The notes below the pieces were generated by a model. That model ran no database searches and had not been told where the DNA came from. It saw nothing but the letters and a program-made list of their open reading frames with translations. DNA of 64,000 nt from Prunella strophiata. Its lineage: Eukaryota; Chordata; Aves; Passeriformes; Prunellidae. This document shows positions 34,121 to 44,240 of this stretch, piece by piece. The position numbers were made by a program, and so were the translations under genes. The DNA lies in NCBI GenBank assembly GCA_036583965.1, contig JAZBQD010000092.1, forward strand, positions 52,210 to 116,209. The letters are read 5' to 3'. Positions within the stretch are counted from its first letter, which is position 1. Each line of letters begins with the position of its first letter.

Positions 34121-35119
34121 GTGATTGCCTGGTGGGTGATCCAGGATTTGCAAGAGAAGGTTGCAAAATATGGCCTTGTCTCCGTTCAAGTTATGCAGGC
34201 TCTCAGAGTGATAAACTCAGACCTGCTTGCTCTATATGATATTAAACATATTGCTCAGGCACTGTTCCAGCCTGTGCAATATGAGGTTTTTTTTGACAGC
34301 TGGAGGCAGGATGCTGAAAAGGTTGCAGCAAGCAACAGGCTTTGGCCTCAGGAAGACCCTAGGTATTGCGTGGGGGTGGACGCTTTCCTCAGAGAGCAGG
34401 CCTTTTCCAATCCTGATTTTCAGGCTACCTGGGACTCTGCTGTTCTTGAGCAGTGTCAAAGGGTAGGATTTAATGCATTGTTGAGAACTATTGAGACGGC
34501 CTCCCCCAGGCCACAGTTTACAACGATAATTCAAGGAGCAGGTGAGCCTTTTTTGCCATTTGCTAAGAAGCTTGCAGCTGCCCTGGAGAAACAGGTTGAG
34601 GATGATACCTTGAGGCAGATTTTATGCAAGCAGTTAGCTTGGGTCAACTCAAACAGTGAGTGTCAGAAGATCATAGATGCTCTTCCAGGCGACCCGTTGC
34701 TAGCAGACATGGTCGATGCATGTGCCAAGATAGGTTCTGTAGACCACAGGGTGTCTGCTCTGGCGACTGCTTTACAGCCAGGCCAGACACCCTTAGGGGG
34801 CGGACAACAGAAGAAGAGCAAAAATAAGGGCAAGAGAAAGCAAGGAACATGCAAACTGACAGGGCCGGGTGCCACCTTCTTGTGCTCTAGATGCCTAAGG
34901 GCAGGTCATTGTTCAGACCAACGCAAGGCTAAATTTCATGCCAATGGCCAGCCTTTGGTAGGCCCGGGAAATGGGACGATGAGCGCACAGGGGAATTTTG
35001 CCCTGACACAAGTGATTCCTCAGAGCATGGTGCCAGCTCAGGTCTGCCCAGCCAGCTCGGAGGCATCATCCACGGCTCCACCGGCATGGATGCATGTACC
35101 GCCGACGCAATCATCTTAG
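34121..35119 (+). pseudogene. gag: capsid and nucleocapsid, betaretrovirus-type
   Basis: A 332-codon frame. Residues 1-130 are a capsid N-terminal domain-like helical region. A major homology region with QGAGEPFLPFAKKL is near residues 140-155, followed by the capsid C-terminal domain. A basic stretch (KKSKNKGKRK) leads into a zinc knuckle at 34890-34930 reading C-x2-C-x4-H-x4-R: the last zinc ligand Cys is Arg. A second knuckle is not seen. Capsid coding starts further upstream in another frame, so the ATG at 34121 is internal. The end overlaps the next frame by 34 bp in the -1 register, as expected for Gag-Pro frameshifting, though no clear slippery heptamer was identified. Confidence 0.75.
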
Positions 35120-35768
35120 AATCCTGTCGTGAATGTAAGGTTCCTTTGGACATCTTCGGACCTTTGGGACAAGGACTGGGCATGCTGCTTGTGGGAAAAT
35201 CTAGTGTCACCTACCAAGGAATCTTTGTTCACCCAGGAGTCATTGACTCTGACTTTTCAGGTCAGATTTGTGCTACAGTTTCCACGCCCACCCCCCCATC
35301 ATTATTCCGGCAGGGACTCAGATTGTTCAACTTGTGCTTTTTCAGTCATGTGTCCCCAGGACTGGCCAGCAGACTCATGGGAATGGTGGCTTCAGATCCA
35401 AGGGATTGCCACAAGTCCTCTGGTCTGCAGACATTTCTGCTCAACGACCCCAGATGGTGTGTATCCTGACCCTACCGGGTGCCCACCTGCCGAAGATCAG
35501 GCTTCAAGGTTTGATCGACACAGGGGTGGATGTGACAGTCATCTCCCTCTCTGTGTGGCCTCCTACGTGGCCTTTGGCTCCCGTGGGGTCAGCTGCCATA
35601 GGGGTGGGGGGTGTGGCACATACCTTGGTAAGCCAACAGTTCGTGCTGATCAGTAACGCAAATGGACAGACAGCTGCAGTTCAGCCCTATGTCATTTCAA
35701 CTCCGATCAATCTCTGGGGGCGGGATGTATTGGCTGCCTGGGGAGTGCGAATTGGGATGGATTTTTAA
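35086..35768 (+). pseudogene. dUTPase-protease region, frameshifted
   Basis: The first frame (from 35086) contains a dUTPase-like segment, with LGQGLGMLLVG and the HPGVIDSDFSGQI motif near 35231-35270. A dUTPase fused upstream of protease is typical of betaretroviruses. Translation then changes frame near a C7 run at about 35288-35294. It continues in the frame 35268-35768 through the dUTPase end into a retropepsin with LIDTGVD at about 35508-35530: the catalytic Asp-Thr-Gly is intact but Ala is replaced by Val. The flap and the GRDVLAAWG C-terminal motif are present. The homopolymer frameshift separates the two halves. Confidence 0.75.
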
Positions 35769-35799
35769 TTGAGGCCTCTGCATTGAAGGGCAAAAGATA

Positions 35800-36540
35800 C
35801 CCTATGCTGCCTTTACGGTGGCTGGTGGACAAACCCATTTGGGTTCATCAGTGGCCCCTGACAGAAGGAATTGGTCGACCTTCATCAACAGGGACATTGA
35901 GCCTTCTACTAGTCCCTGGAATGTTTCCGTCTTTGTGATAAAGTCTGGGAAATGGAGGCTGTTACAGGACCTCTGGAAAATTACCGTGGTGATGGACAGC
36001 ATGGGGGCATTGCAGCCTGGTATGCCCTCACCCACCATGATCCCTGCAGGATGGGAGATCTTGATCATTGATTTGAAAGATTGTTTTTTTACAATTCTTT
36101 TGCATCCTGATGACAAACCAAAGTTTGCCTTCACGGTGCCTTCAATGTGCAAAGTAAAAAAAAAAAAAAAAAAAGGGTATGCCTGGAGAAACCAAATCAA
36201 CCACCTTACAGTGCCACAGAATTCAGAGAATCCTGTCATTTTAAATCATTTTCTCTTATTGCATTCTTCAGGTGAGCTGTACCTGCCTAGAGCAAAAGTT
36301 CGGATACGGGACCTAGCCACCTATAAGTGGGAGGGCCCATACGACCTTATTGCTTGGGGCCGTGGGTATGCATGCATTTCCACAGACATTGGAGTACAGT
36401 GGGTACCTGCGAGGTGTGTCCGCCCTGACTTGCGACACCAAAAACAGAATGTGGCCAACAGGCAACCTCTGAATGATGATCAAGATGATGGCCATCAATC
36501 AGATGGCTCCTCCCCGAGTGGTATTGTAAAAGCACGGTGC
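35800..36540 (+). pseudogene. pol: RT N-terminus joined in frame to integrase C-terminus
   Basis: RT starts near 35806 ([17 protein letters not shown]) in one frame. After a frame change the 35818-36549 frame carries the RT fingers/palm: [21 protein letters not shown] and [23 protein letters not shown], which includes the motif A Asp. It then meets an A19 tract (36156-36174). On the far side, in the same frame, is the integrase C-terminal domain, with [18 protein letters not shown] and WVPARCVRP, and the likely overlapping env start. YMDD, RNase H and the integrase core are deleted. A pyrimidine-rich stretch before TTCAGG at about 36272 could be the env splice acceptor. Confidence 0.75.
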
Positions 36541-36950
36541 CCCAACTAGAAGGAAGAATGATGTATCTAACTCCATGTTATCAGAAGGTTAATTTATCAC
36601 TATAATATATTAAAGAATACTATATTAACTATACTAGAGAATACAGAGAGGATACTAACAGAATGCTAAAAAGATAATAATAGAAAACTCGTGATTCTCT
36701 CCAGAGTCCCAACACAGCTTGGCCTTAATTGGCCAATAAGTCATAACAACTCACACCAGTGCCCAATCAAGCTCATCACTTCAGGTAAACAATCTCTGAA
36801 CACATTCCACATGAGTACAACACAGGAGAAGCTAATGAGATGAGAATTGTTTTCTTTTCTCTGGGCCTCTCTCTGCCTTTTCAGCTTCCCAGGAGAAAAA
36901 CCCGAATGAAGGAATCATGTTCAGAAATGTGGGTGCCAAAGAGTGAGGAG
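36538..36950 (-). mobile_element. LTR insertion, minus strand, related to 16611-17000
   Basis: Reversed, it shows CTCCTGGGAAGC, GAGATTGTTTACC, a TTGGCCAATTAAGG CCAAT box, TA-rich repeats and CTTCTGATAACATGGAGTTAG, matching 16611-17000 block by block with substitutions. It sits inside the ERVK-like provirus after integrase, so it is younger than that insertion. Ends are approximate. Confidence 0.65.
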
Positions 36951-37096
36951 TGAACATTTCATCCTTTCTTTGCTTCTGAAAAAGGACTGTTGACAGGCTA
37001 AGACTGTCAGTTCTTTGAACAAATTAATGATAAGTTGTTATTATATTAGACCTAGTATTGAGATTGTATTAGAATAAGTAAATTATTTTAGGATTG

Positions 37097-37765
37097 TGTC
37101 CTGGTTTAGGGCAAATTTGGGAGAGAACCTCCAAAGGGGGCCCCTCCAGAAAGCAAACCCACACGGCCCCTCCCCCCAACCGGTTCGGGAAAGATTCCTC
37201 AGAGAGAAGTGGAAAGAACCTGTTTATTTAACAGGCACAGCATCCCCCAGCACACAAAATGAACAATACCGGATGACAACACTCTTTCACCGCTCTGAAA
37301 AAGATGACAAATTCAGAAAGTCTCTCCTGAGAGTGGTCGCTCTGTTATCGGTTCCTCCGGTGCTGGGAATAGCTGCTGCAGGCCACAAGGTGCAAACTCT
37401 CGGTGTTTCCCAGGTCCCAGTCCGGAGCAGGTTTAAGTGGTTCCAAGAAAGGGAAAGAAAAAAACAGTCCAGGGAAAAATTGGACTGCCTAGCTAAACTA
37501 ACTAATAAGCAAAAGCAAGGAGCAAGAGCAAAGCAAAAGCAAGAGCAAAAAGCCAAAGCTGCACTATGTACTGTCCCATCTCTGTGTCCCACCAACCGTT
37601 GAGGGAGTGAGCAGACTGATAACTGATAACAAAACAAAACAATGTTTCACTCTTCAGAGCCAGTCTTGAAGGTACAGAACATAATATCCAGCATAAACAG
37701 AACAGACGACTGGGGATACAAGCATCATAACGTCACCCTAGGACAGACTGATAGTGCATAGTGCA
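37097..37765 (-). mobile_element. LTR insertion, minus strand
   Basis: TGTCCTGGTTTAGGGC at 37097 opens a GC-rich element with TTTATT (AATAAA reversed) near 37218 and a Lys/Gln-rich reading that is a by-product of an AGCAAAAGCA-type repeat near 37510-37555. I associate it with a common passerine LTR. It lies between the deleted pol and the 3' LTR. The right end near 37765 is tentative. The 168-codon frame over it is not considered a gene. Confidence 0.55.
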
Positions 37766-37924
37766 TTTCTTGTAAGAGGGAATCACAAGATCCAATCTCT
37801 GACCATTTTAAATCGGCGTCCGAATGATGTTCTGATTGATAACTAACAACTGCTAGAGGAACCTCTGGAGCTGTCTTTGTTCTCCTTTCTGCAAGGGGCC
37901 CTGCAGAGGATTACAAACACTGCC

Positions 37925-38262
37925 TCCTCCTTTAAACAAAAAGGAGGACCTGTGGATGTGACAGCCTGGTCAGAGAGCAAAAAAAACAGATAAGTTTTCT
38001 CATGACGGACTTGTGAGATTTTTAGGGAGTTGTAGAGAAACAATGATAGCGTGTTATAAACAACCTGCAGGTGGTGTTTTCCTACTCTCTGTTTTCCTGT
38101 TTTTCTCAAAGATTGTTTATAAGAAAGGTGTTTTTGTTAATTAGCCAATCAGGTGAAATGTATTGGAACAGTCTATAAAAAGAGAGAATTTTCGTATTAA
38201 AGCTGCTGCTGTGCAAACCAGCCTTCTTGTGAGTCTGTGCCGTTTCTTACTCAATAGCAACA
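37925..38262 (+). mobile_element. Polypurine tract and 3' LTR of the ERVK-like provirus
   Basis: AAAAAGGAGGA just before 37951 is the polypurine tract. The LTR runs TGTGGATG to AGCAACA at 38262 with the same CCAAT, TATAAAAAG and ATTAAA signals as the 5' copy. The target copy AGAGTG follows directly. Confidence 0.85.
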
Positions 38263-38771
38263 AGAGTGACCCATGCCACAGCAGTTTCTGGAGGACTTTG
38301 TGCCCGTGGGAGGGACTCACGTTGCAGCAGTTTTGGCAGGACTGCTGCTCGTGAGATGGAACCATGATGGAGAAGTTCATGGATAAGTGTCTCCCGTGGG
38401 AGGGATCCCATGGCCTCACAGGGGAATGACTTCTTTCTCTGAGCAGCAGAAAAAAACCTCAGGTGACAAACTGATCAGGACCCCCACCCCCATCTCCCTG
38501 CACTGTTGGTGGGAAGGAGGGACGGGTTGGGGGAAGAAAAGGTGTTTTTAAGGGCTTATTTTATTTCTCATTATCCTCCTTTGATTTTGTTAGTAATTAA
38601 TTCACTTTGTACTTCTAAGTCGAACCCGTTTTGCCCTTGGAGTGTTTTCTCCCAGTCCCTATCTCAACTCATGAACCCTTTGTTTAGTTTTTTCCTCTCC
38701 TCTGCCCAGCTGTGGCAGGGGAGTGTGAGTGACTTTCATGGAGGCCTGGCATTTGGTCAGTGTCAAACCAT
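38263..38771 (+). mobile_element. Older LTR, right half
   Basis: This continues the LTR interrupted at 31741. Clauses such as GAGATGGAACCATGATGGAG, CTCCCGTGGGAGGGA and a stretch with TTATTTCTCATTATCC match the reversed LTR at 53857-54973. It ends near TCAAACCA at 38770, followed by AAGTC, the candidate second target copy. Confidence 0.7.
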
Positions 38772-38776
38772 AAGTC

Positions 38777-39600
38777 CCTTTTTTAGCATGTAAAAAGGGG
38801 TATCAAGTCCTTTGTAGTGTTTTAAATGATGCAAAATAAACCCAGCGTAGATTGGGGGATGCCCTTGGCCGAGGTTGTGCAAAATTAGGAAAAACTTTTT
38901 GGTACAGTAGAATTTTGCAAGGACTGTGCAATAACATCGTGCCAGGAGAATTGGCCAGCTATAACCTCGTCTGTTTGCTCAGCAGGGCAATGGCCATCAC
39001 AAAACTTTAATGACACACTTGCAGTTAGTGTCTTTGTAGACCAGGCAGCCCCCAGCATCAGAAGATATTTTAAGAAACATATGCCAGTGTGGCGGGGACC
39101 AGTACAGATGGGGGACTGTTGGTCTCAGTACAGACCCTATGTATTAAAACAAAGGGAGACAGGATTCTATTCCCCTAGAAGCCAAGAAGAATATCCAGAA
39201 GCAGACAAACCAATACGTAGCCCAATGCATTTTGAAGTATTCCATTAGATGAAAAAAATCAACCTTTGTTTGCCTTCCCTTGGAAAAGACAGCAACTGAC
39301 TTGGACATGCTTTTCCCAAGGATTTTCTGGATCCGCTAACATTTTTTCCATGAATATTGGAGGTTGATTTAAAGGGTATGAAATCACCATGCAAATCAGG
39401 TTTTGTATAGTGTGTAGATGATTAGCAAGTAGTGATGAGAATGCCTTTATATTACACTACACATTTATTTGTTGCCCTAGTAAAAAGAGGACACCGTGCA
39501 TCTCCATCCAAACTTCAGCTGGGTCAAAAGAAAGTTAAATATTTAGGCTTTATTTTGGGAAAACAGCAACAGAGTGAAAGGAGTTAAGGAAAAAAACCTG
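38777..39600 (+). pseudogene. Class I ERV pol fragment: RT remnant
   Basis: Stops are frequent, but RT words occur in order: an ENQPLFAFPW-type segment near 39247-39285, then WTCFSQGFSGSANIF, then Cys-Val-Asp-Asp at 39411-39422, where the usual Tyr of YVDD has become Cys. KYLGFILG, typical of the segment after the palm, follows at about 39536-39560. The region before 39200 has the low-complexity look of gag or leader with no frame. It continues a sequence whose left end lies at 31091-31186, across the older LTR insertion. Confidence 0.6.
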
Positions 39601-40078
39601 AATTTTTGCCTAGTTCGTTAGTTTGTTTTACTTGTTTTTGTAGTTTACCTAAAACATTGAAACTTTCATCTTATAATTTAGCTTTACTTACTTAATTTTG
39701 CTTAAACCTTGTAACTTTTAATCTATAGTTTGGTTTAACCATATAACCAACATTTGTAGCTTTGTTTTAATTGCTATTAGCTCATATATGGAATATTGAT
39801 AACATGGGGCTGAGAAGATGAGCAAACCTTGCCAGCTGTGGCTTGATCACAATGACCTAAGACCTTCAGAGCACTAAATAAGTAACAACCTGTCCAGATG
39901 AAAGTCCTAAGTTTTGCCTTGCTGAGACTAATTGTATGAGTGTTATGTTACCAGATAAGAACTGCACAACTCAGCACAAGAGGAATTTGACATGTGCACA
40001 AGCCTAGAAGTTCAAACAGAGAACATGATGAGGAAGACTCTGGAATCAAATAAAACACCCCGAAACCCAAAAAAGGGG
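39601..40078 (+). mobile_element. Possible LTR insertion inside pol
   Basis: T-rich sequence starting TGAATTTTTGCC, with AATAAAACACC at about 40049 and no pol similarity, lies between RT text on the left and connection/RNase H text on the right. An LTR is the simplest reading, but no second copy is present and the ends are not defined. Confidence 0.3.
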
Positions 40079-41460
40079 GGATGCAGTTCCAAACAGTAGA
40101 CAATAGGTGACTATATTGTTCCACGAGAACACAAAGGACTGAAAATCCAAGAAATATTAAATTACATACCTATTACGCAACAAGGAGGACAGACTTTGGG
40201 CATGGTTTGGGGAAATTTTGAATATTACAATGTAAATAAACCTGAGGGGACAGTGCTTGAGATTACGTGCTTATGGAAAGGACACCCCTAGCATGTTCTT
40301 GACATTGAGTAAAGGAATGCTTTCTTACCAGTTTAGGGTGTCAAGTGATTTTCTTTGAATCAAGAGAATAGATCTGGAAAGAATAGGTGGAACATGACAC
40401 CACATGAGGTGAAAATACTGGTGAGACAGTGTGTGACTCAAGCTTTGATGCCACAACAGGCACATAGATATGAACTGATCTTCCTAATAGCAGATAATGG
40501 AATCTTAAAAAGATGTAACACCTTGAATCCAGCAAGCCTAGTGCCTCTACCTGATGATGGAGAACATCACCAGTGAGCAAATTATACGTATCCCAAGTAA
40601 ACCATGGACTGATCTAACTGATGTTCCCCCATATAACCCATACAGTTCTATTTGCAGATGGCCCATCCTACTACCTGCAAGGACAGTGATGGTCTGGGTG
40701 TGTTGAGGTGAGCCAGGAGCAGGTGATAGAAGTACAACTCCCAGCAAGGATGAGCTCACAAGGAGCAGAACTAGTAGGTTTGATGCATGCAGCACATCTG
40801 AGAAAAGGGAAACTAGTTAACCTCTATACGAATCAGATAGAGTTGCTCATTTTACCACAATTATAACTGAACAGCTGTATAAGACTGAAGACAGAAAATT
40901 ACATGCACTGCATTGCCCACAATCTTCAGGACAGGTAGAAAAGATGAATAGGATATTAAAAGAAAAGATAAGCAAAAGTATACATGTGCACTAATCTGAA
41001 ATGGCCAGAAGCCTTAAATTTGGCTCTTTGGGATGTCTGGAATACTCTGAGACAACCTGTAGGACTAACACCAGCAGAAGTTCTCTTTGAGAAGCACTTA
41101 GCTACACCAGGGACTTATATCCTAGCTAAGACCAGCGTGTTGGAGGGAGATGGATGCCTGACTCAGTATGTTATGAATATGCAGAAAGGGTTCAAAGGGT
41201 GAAGAAAGTATGCAAAATGGTATCAGCCCAGCCCACCTGAAATTCAAGTATGTGGTATACAACCTGGGGATGAAGTGTTAGTCAAGATATTTTCATGTAA
41301 ATCCAAATTAAAACCTAAATGAAAGTGATCATATACTGTCTTATGGTGTTCTCTATTTTGCTGTTAAAGTCTTGGGTAAGGATAACTGGTTACAGCATTT
41401 TCATATCAATCAAGTAGTGAATGATCAACCAGTTGGTCAATAACTGGCTTCTGAGACTCT
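40079..41460 (+). pseudogene. Class I ERV pol fragment: connection, RNase H and integrase remnants
   Basis: A connection-domain segment in the frame 40355-40576 ends ILKRCNTLNPASLVPLPDDGEHH, a pattern typical just before RNase H. RNase H remnants follow (AELVGLMHAAHL-type reading near 40770-40800, then a degraded Tyr-Thr-Asp motif near 40828). The integrase core is largely deleted; what remains is the QSSGQVEKMNR segment near 40920-40955 and a 72-codon frame (40984-41202) with KWPEALNLALWDVW and GLTPAEVLFEKH, characteristic of the end of the gammaretroviral integrase core. The C-terminal region to about 41450 is frameshifted. All pieces are non-functional. Confidence 0.65.
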
Positions 41461-41735
41461 TTCATGATTGTATCTTGATAATAACTTCTACCCATGATAA
41501 CCTTGTTAGCCTTAATCCTGCTATGTTCATCACTTGCAATAATAAGGCAAATGGTTAAATGCCTCGAAAGGTGCATTTTCCTTTTTCTTTATGACAGTCT
41601 TGTTAGCCTAAATCATTATGTTTGTTACTTGTAACAATATTGTATATAAGGGCAGTGGATAAATGCCTTTAAAGTCTGTTTCTTTTTTTCAATTAGTATA
41701 TTAGCAGGAATGCTCAATTAAAACAAAGGTAGGAC
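41461..41735 (+). other. ERV 3' region without recognisable env
   Basis: AT-rich sequence with two similar segments (TTGTTAGCCT... near 41502 and 41607). It ends in AAACAAAGGTAGGAC, a polypurine-tract-like sequence directly before the LTR. No env frame is recognised. Confidence 0.4.
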
Positions 41736-42063
41736 TGTTGAGGAATACATGTGGTGCAGGTAGCTCAGTTTGCAAGCTGCAGTTCGAGATGCAGATTGAC
41801 CTCTGGGTGGGAGCCCGAGACAAGACGCCGTGAACTCCCAACACTTTGCATAACAAAAGGCGCTAAGTGAACGGACACTGAGAAACATAGCAGGAGCCTA
41901 AGAATCGGGAGGAAGAGACTTTCGCACGGACTGTGAGGGGATAAAAGCCATGGGGCCCCTTCTCGGAAGCACCAGCTCGGGCTGTTTCTGTGTTACTGCA
42001 CTGTGAATAAATGACTTTATGGAACAAGACATCCAAGACTCTGCTAAGGGAAACCTGAATGCA
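41736..42063 (+). mobile_element. 3' LTR of the class I ERV, related to the LTRs at 56090 and 58640
   Basis: TGTTGAGGAATAC starts the LTR. GACTGTGAGGGGATAAAAGCC (TATA-like), an AGCACCAGCTCGGGCTG segment and AATAAATG at about 42006 follow in the same order as GACTGTGAGGGTATAAAGGC, ACCACCAGCTCAAGCTG and AATAAATC in the 56090-58955 element. The end near CTGAATGCA (42063) is tentative. Confidence 0.6.
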
Positions 42064-42642
42064 TGGGAGTGGCATGTGCAGGGAGACGAGTGCCCGGGCA
42101 CCTGTTGTCTTACCGGAGCCACCTGCTTCAGTCCCAGCAGTTAATGTCTTAGGTGTTGGGAGTGTGACTGCCAGAGAGGCTCCTGAATGGTTAGACTGGG
42201 AAGTTTTCTTAACATAGGCTAACAGTGTACCGAAACAGTATATTTGCTGATTAACTAGGTTCTTTTCAACACAGCCACACAATGCCAAAAGTGGAATAAA
42301 AGCATTTTTGTCCCCTGCATTTTTGCAAACTGCTGTAAATTTTCTTTTTCCCGTCACTTTTCAATAGCTATGTTTGTTATATTTTGTTTTCCTGATTGTT
42401 GTTACTTTCATTTTCTGAGCTATTGCAACTTATTTCAAACAAAACTTTTTGTCTAATTCTTCATGAACTTTTTTAAGTTTCTGAAATACTTATAAGTAAT
42501 ATCTGCTGGATTACTCTTCTGTTTTATTCATGCAAACTAGTTTGCAAAAATCTATATTCTTTGGTGCACCTTCCAAGCAAGTCCTATAAATAGCATTTTT
42601 TAATGGAATTATGACCAGTTTCCCAATATATTAAAACGTGAA
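42064..42642. other. No gene seen
   Basis: AT-rich DNA between an old ERV LTR and the target site of the full-length provirus. Minus-strand frames overlapping 41863-42357 are by-products of the LTR. Confidence 0.45.
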
Positions 42643-42647
42643 GCTTA

Positions 42648-43272
42648 TGTGAAAAATGCATATTACATGATTTGCTTTTCTCAAATACTATATGTATCAT
42701 GTTGTATCAATTCATAGTGCTGTAATGATATTTTAATAATATAGTAAATGTAGTGTTATAGTTAAATTGTAGTTTTTGTAATTAAAATAGAGACTATGGA
42801 TGTAAGATTTTTTTTTACAAGAGGAATGAGGTATTTGCACAGAGATAGCAGTCACAGGACACCCAAATCTTTCAGAGAAGAAAGAATTTATGACTCTTAT
42901 CAGAAGGAACCAAAGTCTTCCTGCATTGCTGAGACTGTAGGACACCGAGAGACTAAGAGAAAGAAGATTACAAAAACCAGGTGAAATCCTTTGTTTTGAA
43001 TGGAATTTATGCATCATGCATGGGATATATGAATATGCAACAGGTTATTGCTTTTAAGGGTTAATCCTCTGTTAACGGGTGTGCTTTTGGGGCTTGATTA
43101 GCCCAGGAGGGCACCCGAACCTGTTCGTAACTCTTTGTTTTTTATTGTCTCGTATTGTCCTAATCTAAACTGTTCAAATTTTATTTACTCTAATTATATT
43201 ACTATTTTTATAACCATCTTTTTACTATTAAACTTTTAAAATTTCAAAAACAAGTGATTGGCATTTTTCACA
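42648..43272 (+). mobile_element. 5' LTR of the 9.6-kb provirus
   Basis: TGTGAAAAATGC to TTTTTCACA; the ends form a short inverted repeat (TGTGAAAAA/TTTTTCACA). It is AT-rich, with ATTAAA near 43228. A clear canonical TATA box was not assigned; TATATTACTATTTTTATAA near 43194-43212 is a candidate. Confidence 0.95.
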
Positions 43273-43276
43273 ATTA

Positions 43277-43527
43277 TGGTAGCAGAGGATGGTTAAAACC
43301 TCGCTGCTGGTGCTGTAGGAGAGTCAGAGTGGGGAAGGTGCATCCTGCCTCATTCAGCAGTCTTGCTCTGTTTCCCCTGCTGTGACCGGCAGATGCAGGT
43401 TTACAATCGGTGGACAAAAGGAGCCAATAAAAGAAAAGGAGAAAAGGCTCCCTAAAACCATGGTAATTGGCCCCTTAAGAGTAGTAGTGCGCACAAAGAA
43501 CCCGGAGAGGAAAAAGGATTGGTAAGT
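43277..43527 (+). promoter_or_regulatory. Primer-binding site and splice donor candidates
   Basis: TGGTAGCAGAGGATGGTT at 43277-43294 lies four bases after the LTR, the expected place for a primer-binding site; I could not match it to a tRNA from memory. GGTAAGTA with GTAAGT at 43522-43527 is a strong splice-donor match, appropriate for making spliced env RNA. Confidence 0.5.
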
Positions 43528-43779
43528 ACTTTTCGGGGGGGCAAGTACAGGGGGATGAATGTGTGTGAATGAGAGGCGGGCTGGGTATCCCAGACCTGCC
43601 AAGTGAGAGGGGGGTCTCACATGCTGCATATTCTTCACTCCGCGAGGAGAACGGCTAGTAAAGAGACAAAGCAAGAGAATCCCCCATGGTAACTTGGACT
43701 GGGTCTCAGGGAGGGGTTGGACCCCTCGGAGGAAGGGAGCAGTGTTTCTTAGCCCAATCCACTAGGAAACAAAAGGGGC

Positions 43780-43985
43780 CCCTAAAAAATCTGCTGGGTT
43801 GAGGGGGTTTTAAATTCCAAGAAAACCCAGGGTTGAGCAAAAATTCTGCCAAGTTGAGGATATACCCAAGAATATCTGGGGTTGAACAATATAGCCGGAT
43901 TGAGGGTTAAAATGCCCAAGAGCATCTGGGGTTCGACAATGCAGCTGGATTGAGGGATATCCAAGAGCACCAGGACTGGCCAGTA
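43780..43985 (+). repeat. Leader tandem repeat, about 50-bp units
   Basis: Three to four diverged units built on CCAAGA...TCTGGGGTTGA.CAAT...GCTGGATTGAGGG. The best pair runs from about 43866 to 43962. It lies in the untranslated leader or the start of an unusual leader reading frame. Confidence 0.7.
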
Positions 43986-44089
43986 ACACCTAAAATTGTA
44001 ATAGGTGATTTGAAAGTAAAAGGTACCTTATTGTTGTCTTGTTGTGTGAGACAATGAGTCACACACAAAATCAGCCTCAGCATCAAGGG

Positions 44090-44240
44090 CGGATGGGACT
44101 GTGGCGGGAATGTGAATGAGTGACCTGCAAACAAGCCATTGTACCTCCAGGCAGGTGGAGACTGTGGCATAAGGTATGACTGACCTGTAAACAAGCCGTA
44201 ATTCCCCTGGGCATGTGGAGGAAGTTGTGGCTAAAAGAGT
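44090..44240 (+). repeat. Second leader repeat pair, about 60-bp units
   Basis: Two diverged units share GACCTG(C/T)AAACAAGCC and a GGCA(G/T)GTGGAG(G)A block (about 44119-44170 and 44181-44233). They follow the first repeat array and precede the misplaced RNase H fragment. Confidence 0.65.

Larger units (their letters stand above)
31742..38262 (+). mobile_element. ERVK-like (betaretrovirus-type) provirus with AGAGTG target duplication
   Basis: LTRs at 31742-32056 and 37951-38262 flank gag, a dUTPase-protease region, a deleted pol and two opposite-strand LTR insertions. Direct repeats AGAGTG (31736-31741 and 38263-38268) abut both ends; six bases is the usual betaretroviral duplication size. 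By hand the LTRs differ at roughly 10-12 positions plus small indels over about 312 bp (3-4%), concentrated in the first 130 bp. The insertion site is inside an older LTR. Confidence 0.85.

Noticed and set aside
36219..36236. CR1-tail-like ACAGAATTCAGAGAATC in pol
   Set aside because: Only about 17 bp match the reversed CR1 tail at 19266; too short to call a CR1 insertion.
37096..37602. 168-codon Lys/Gln-rich frame
   Set aside because: It overlaps a minus-strand LTR and its AGCAAAAGCA-like repeat; no conserved motif.
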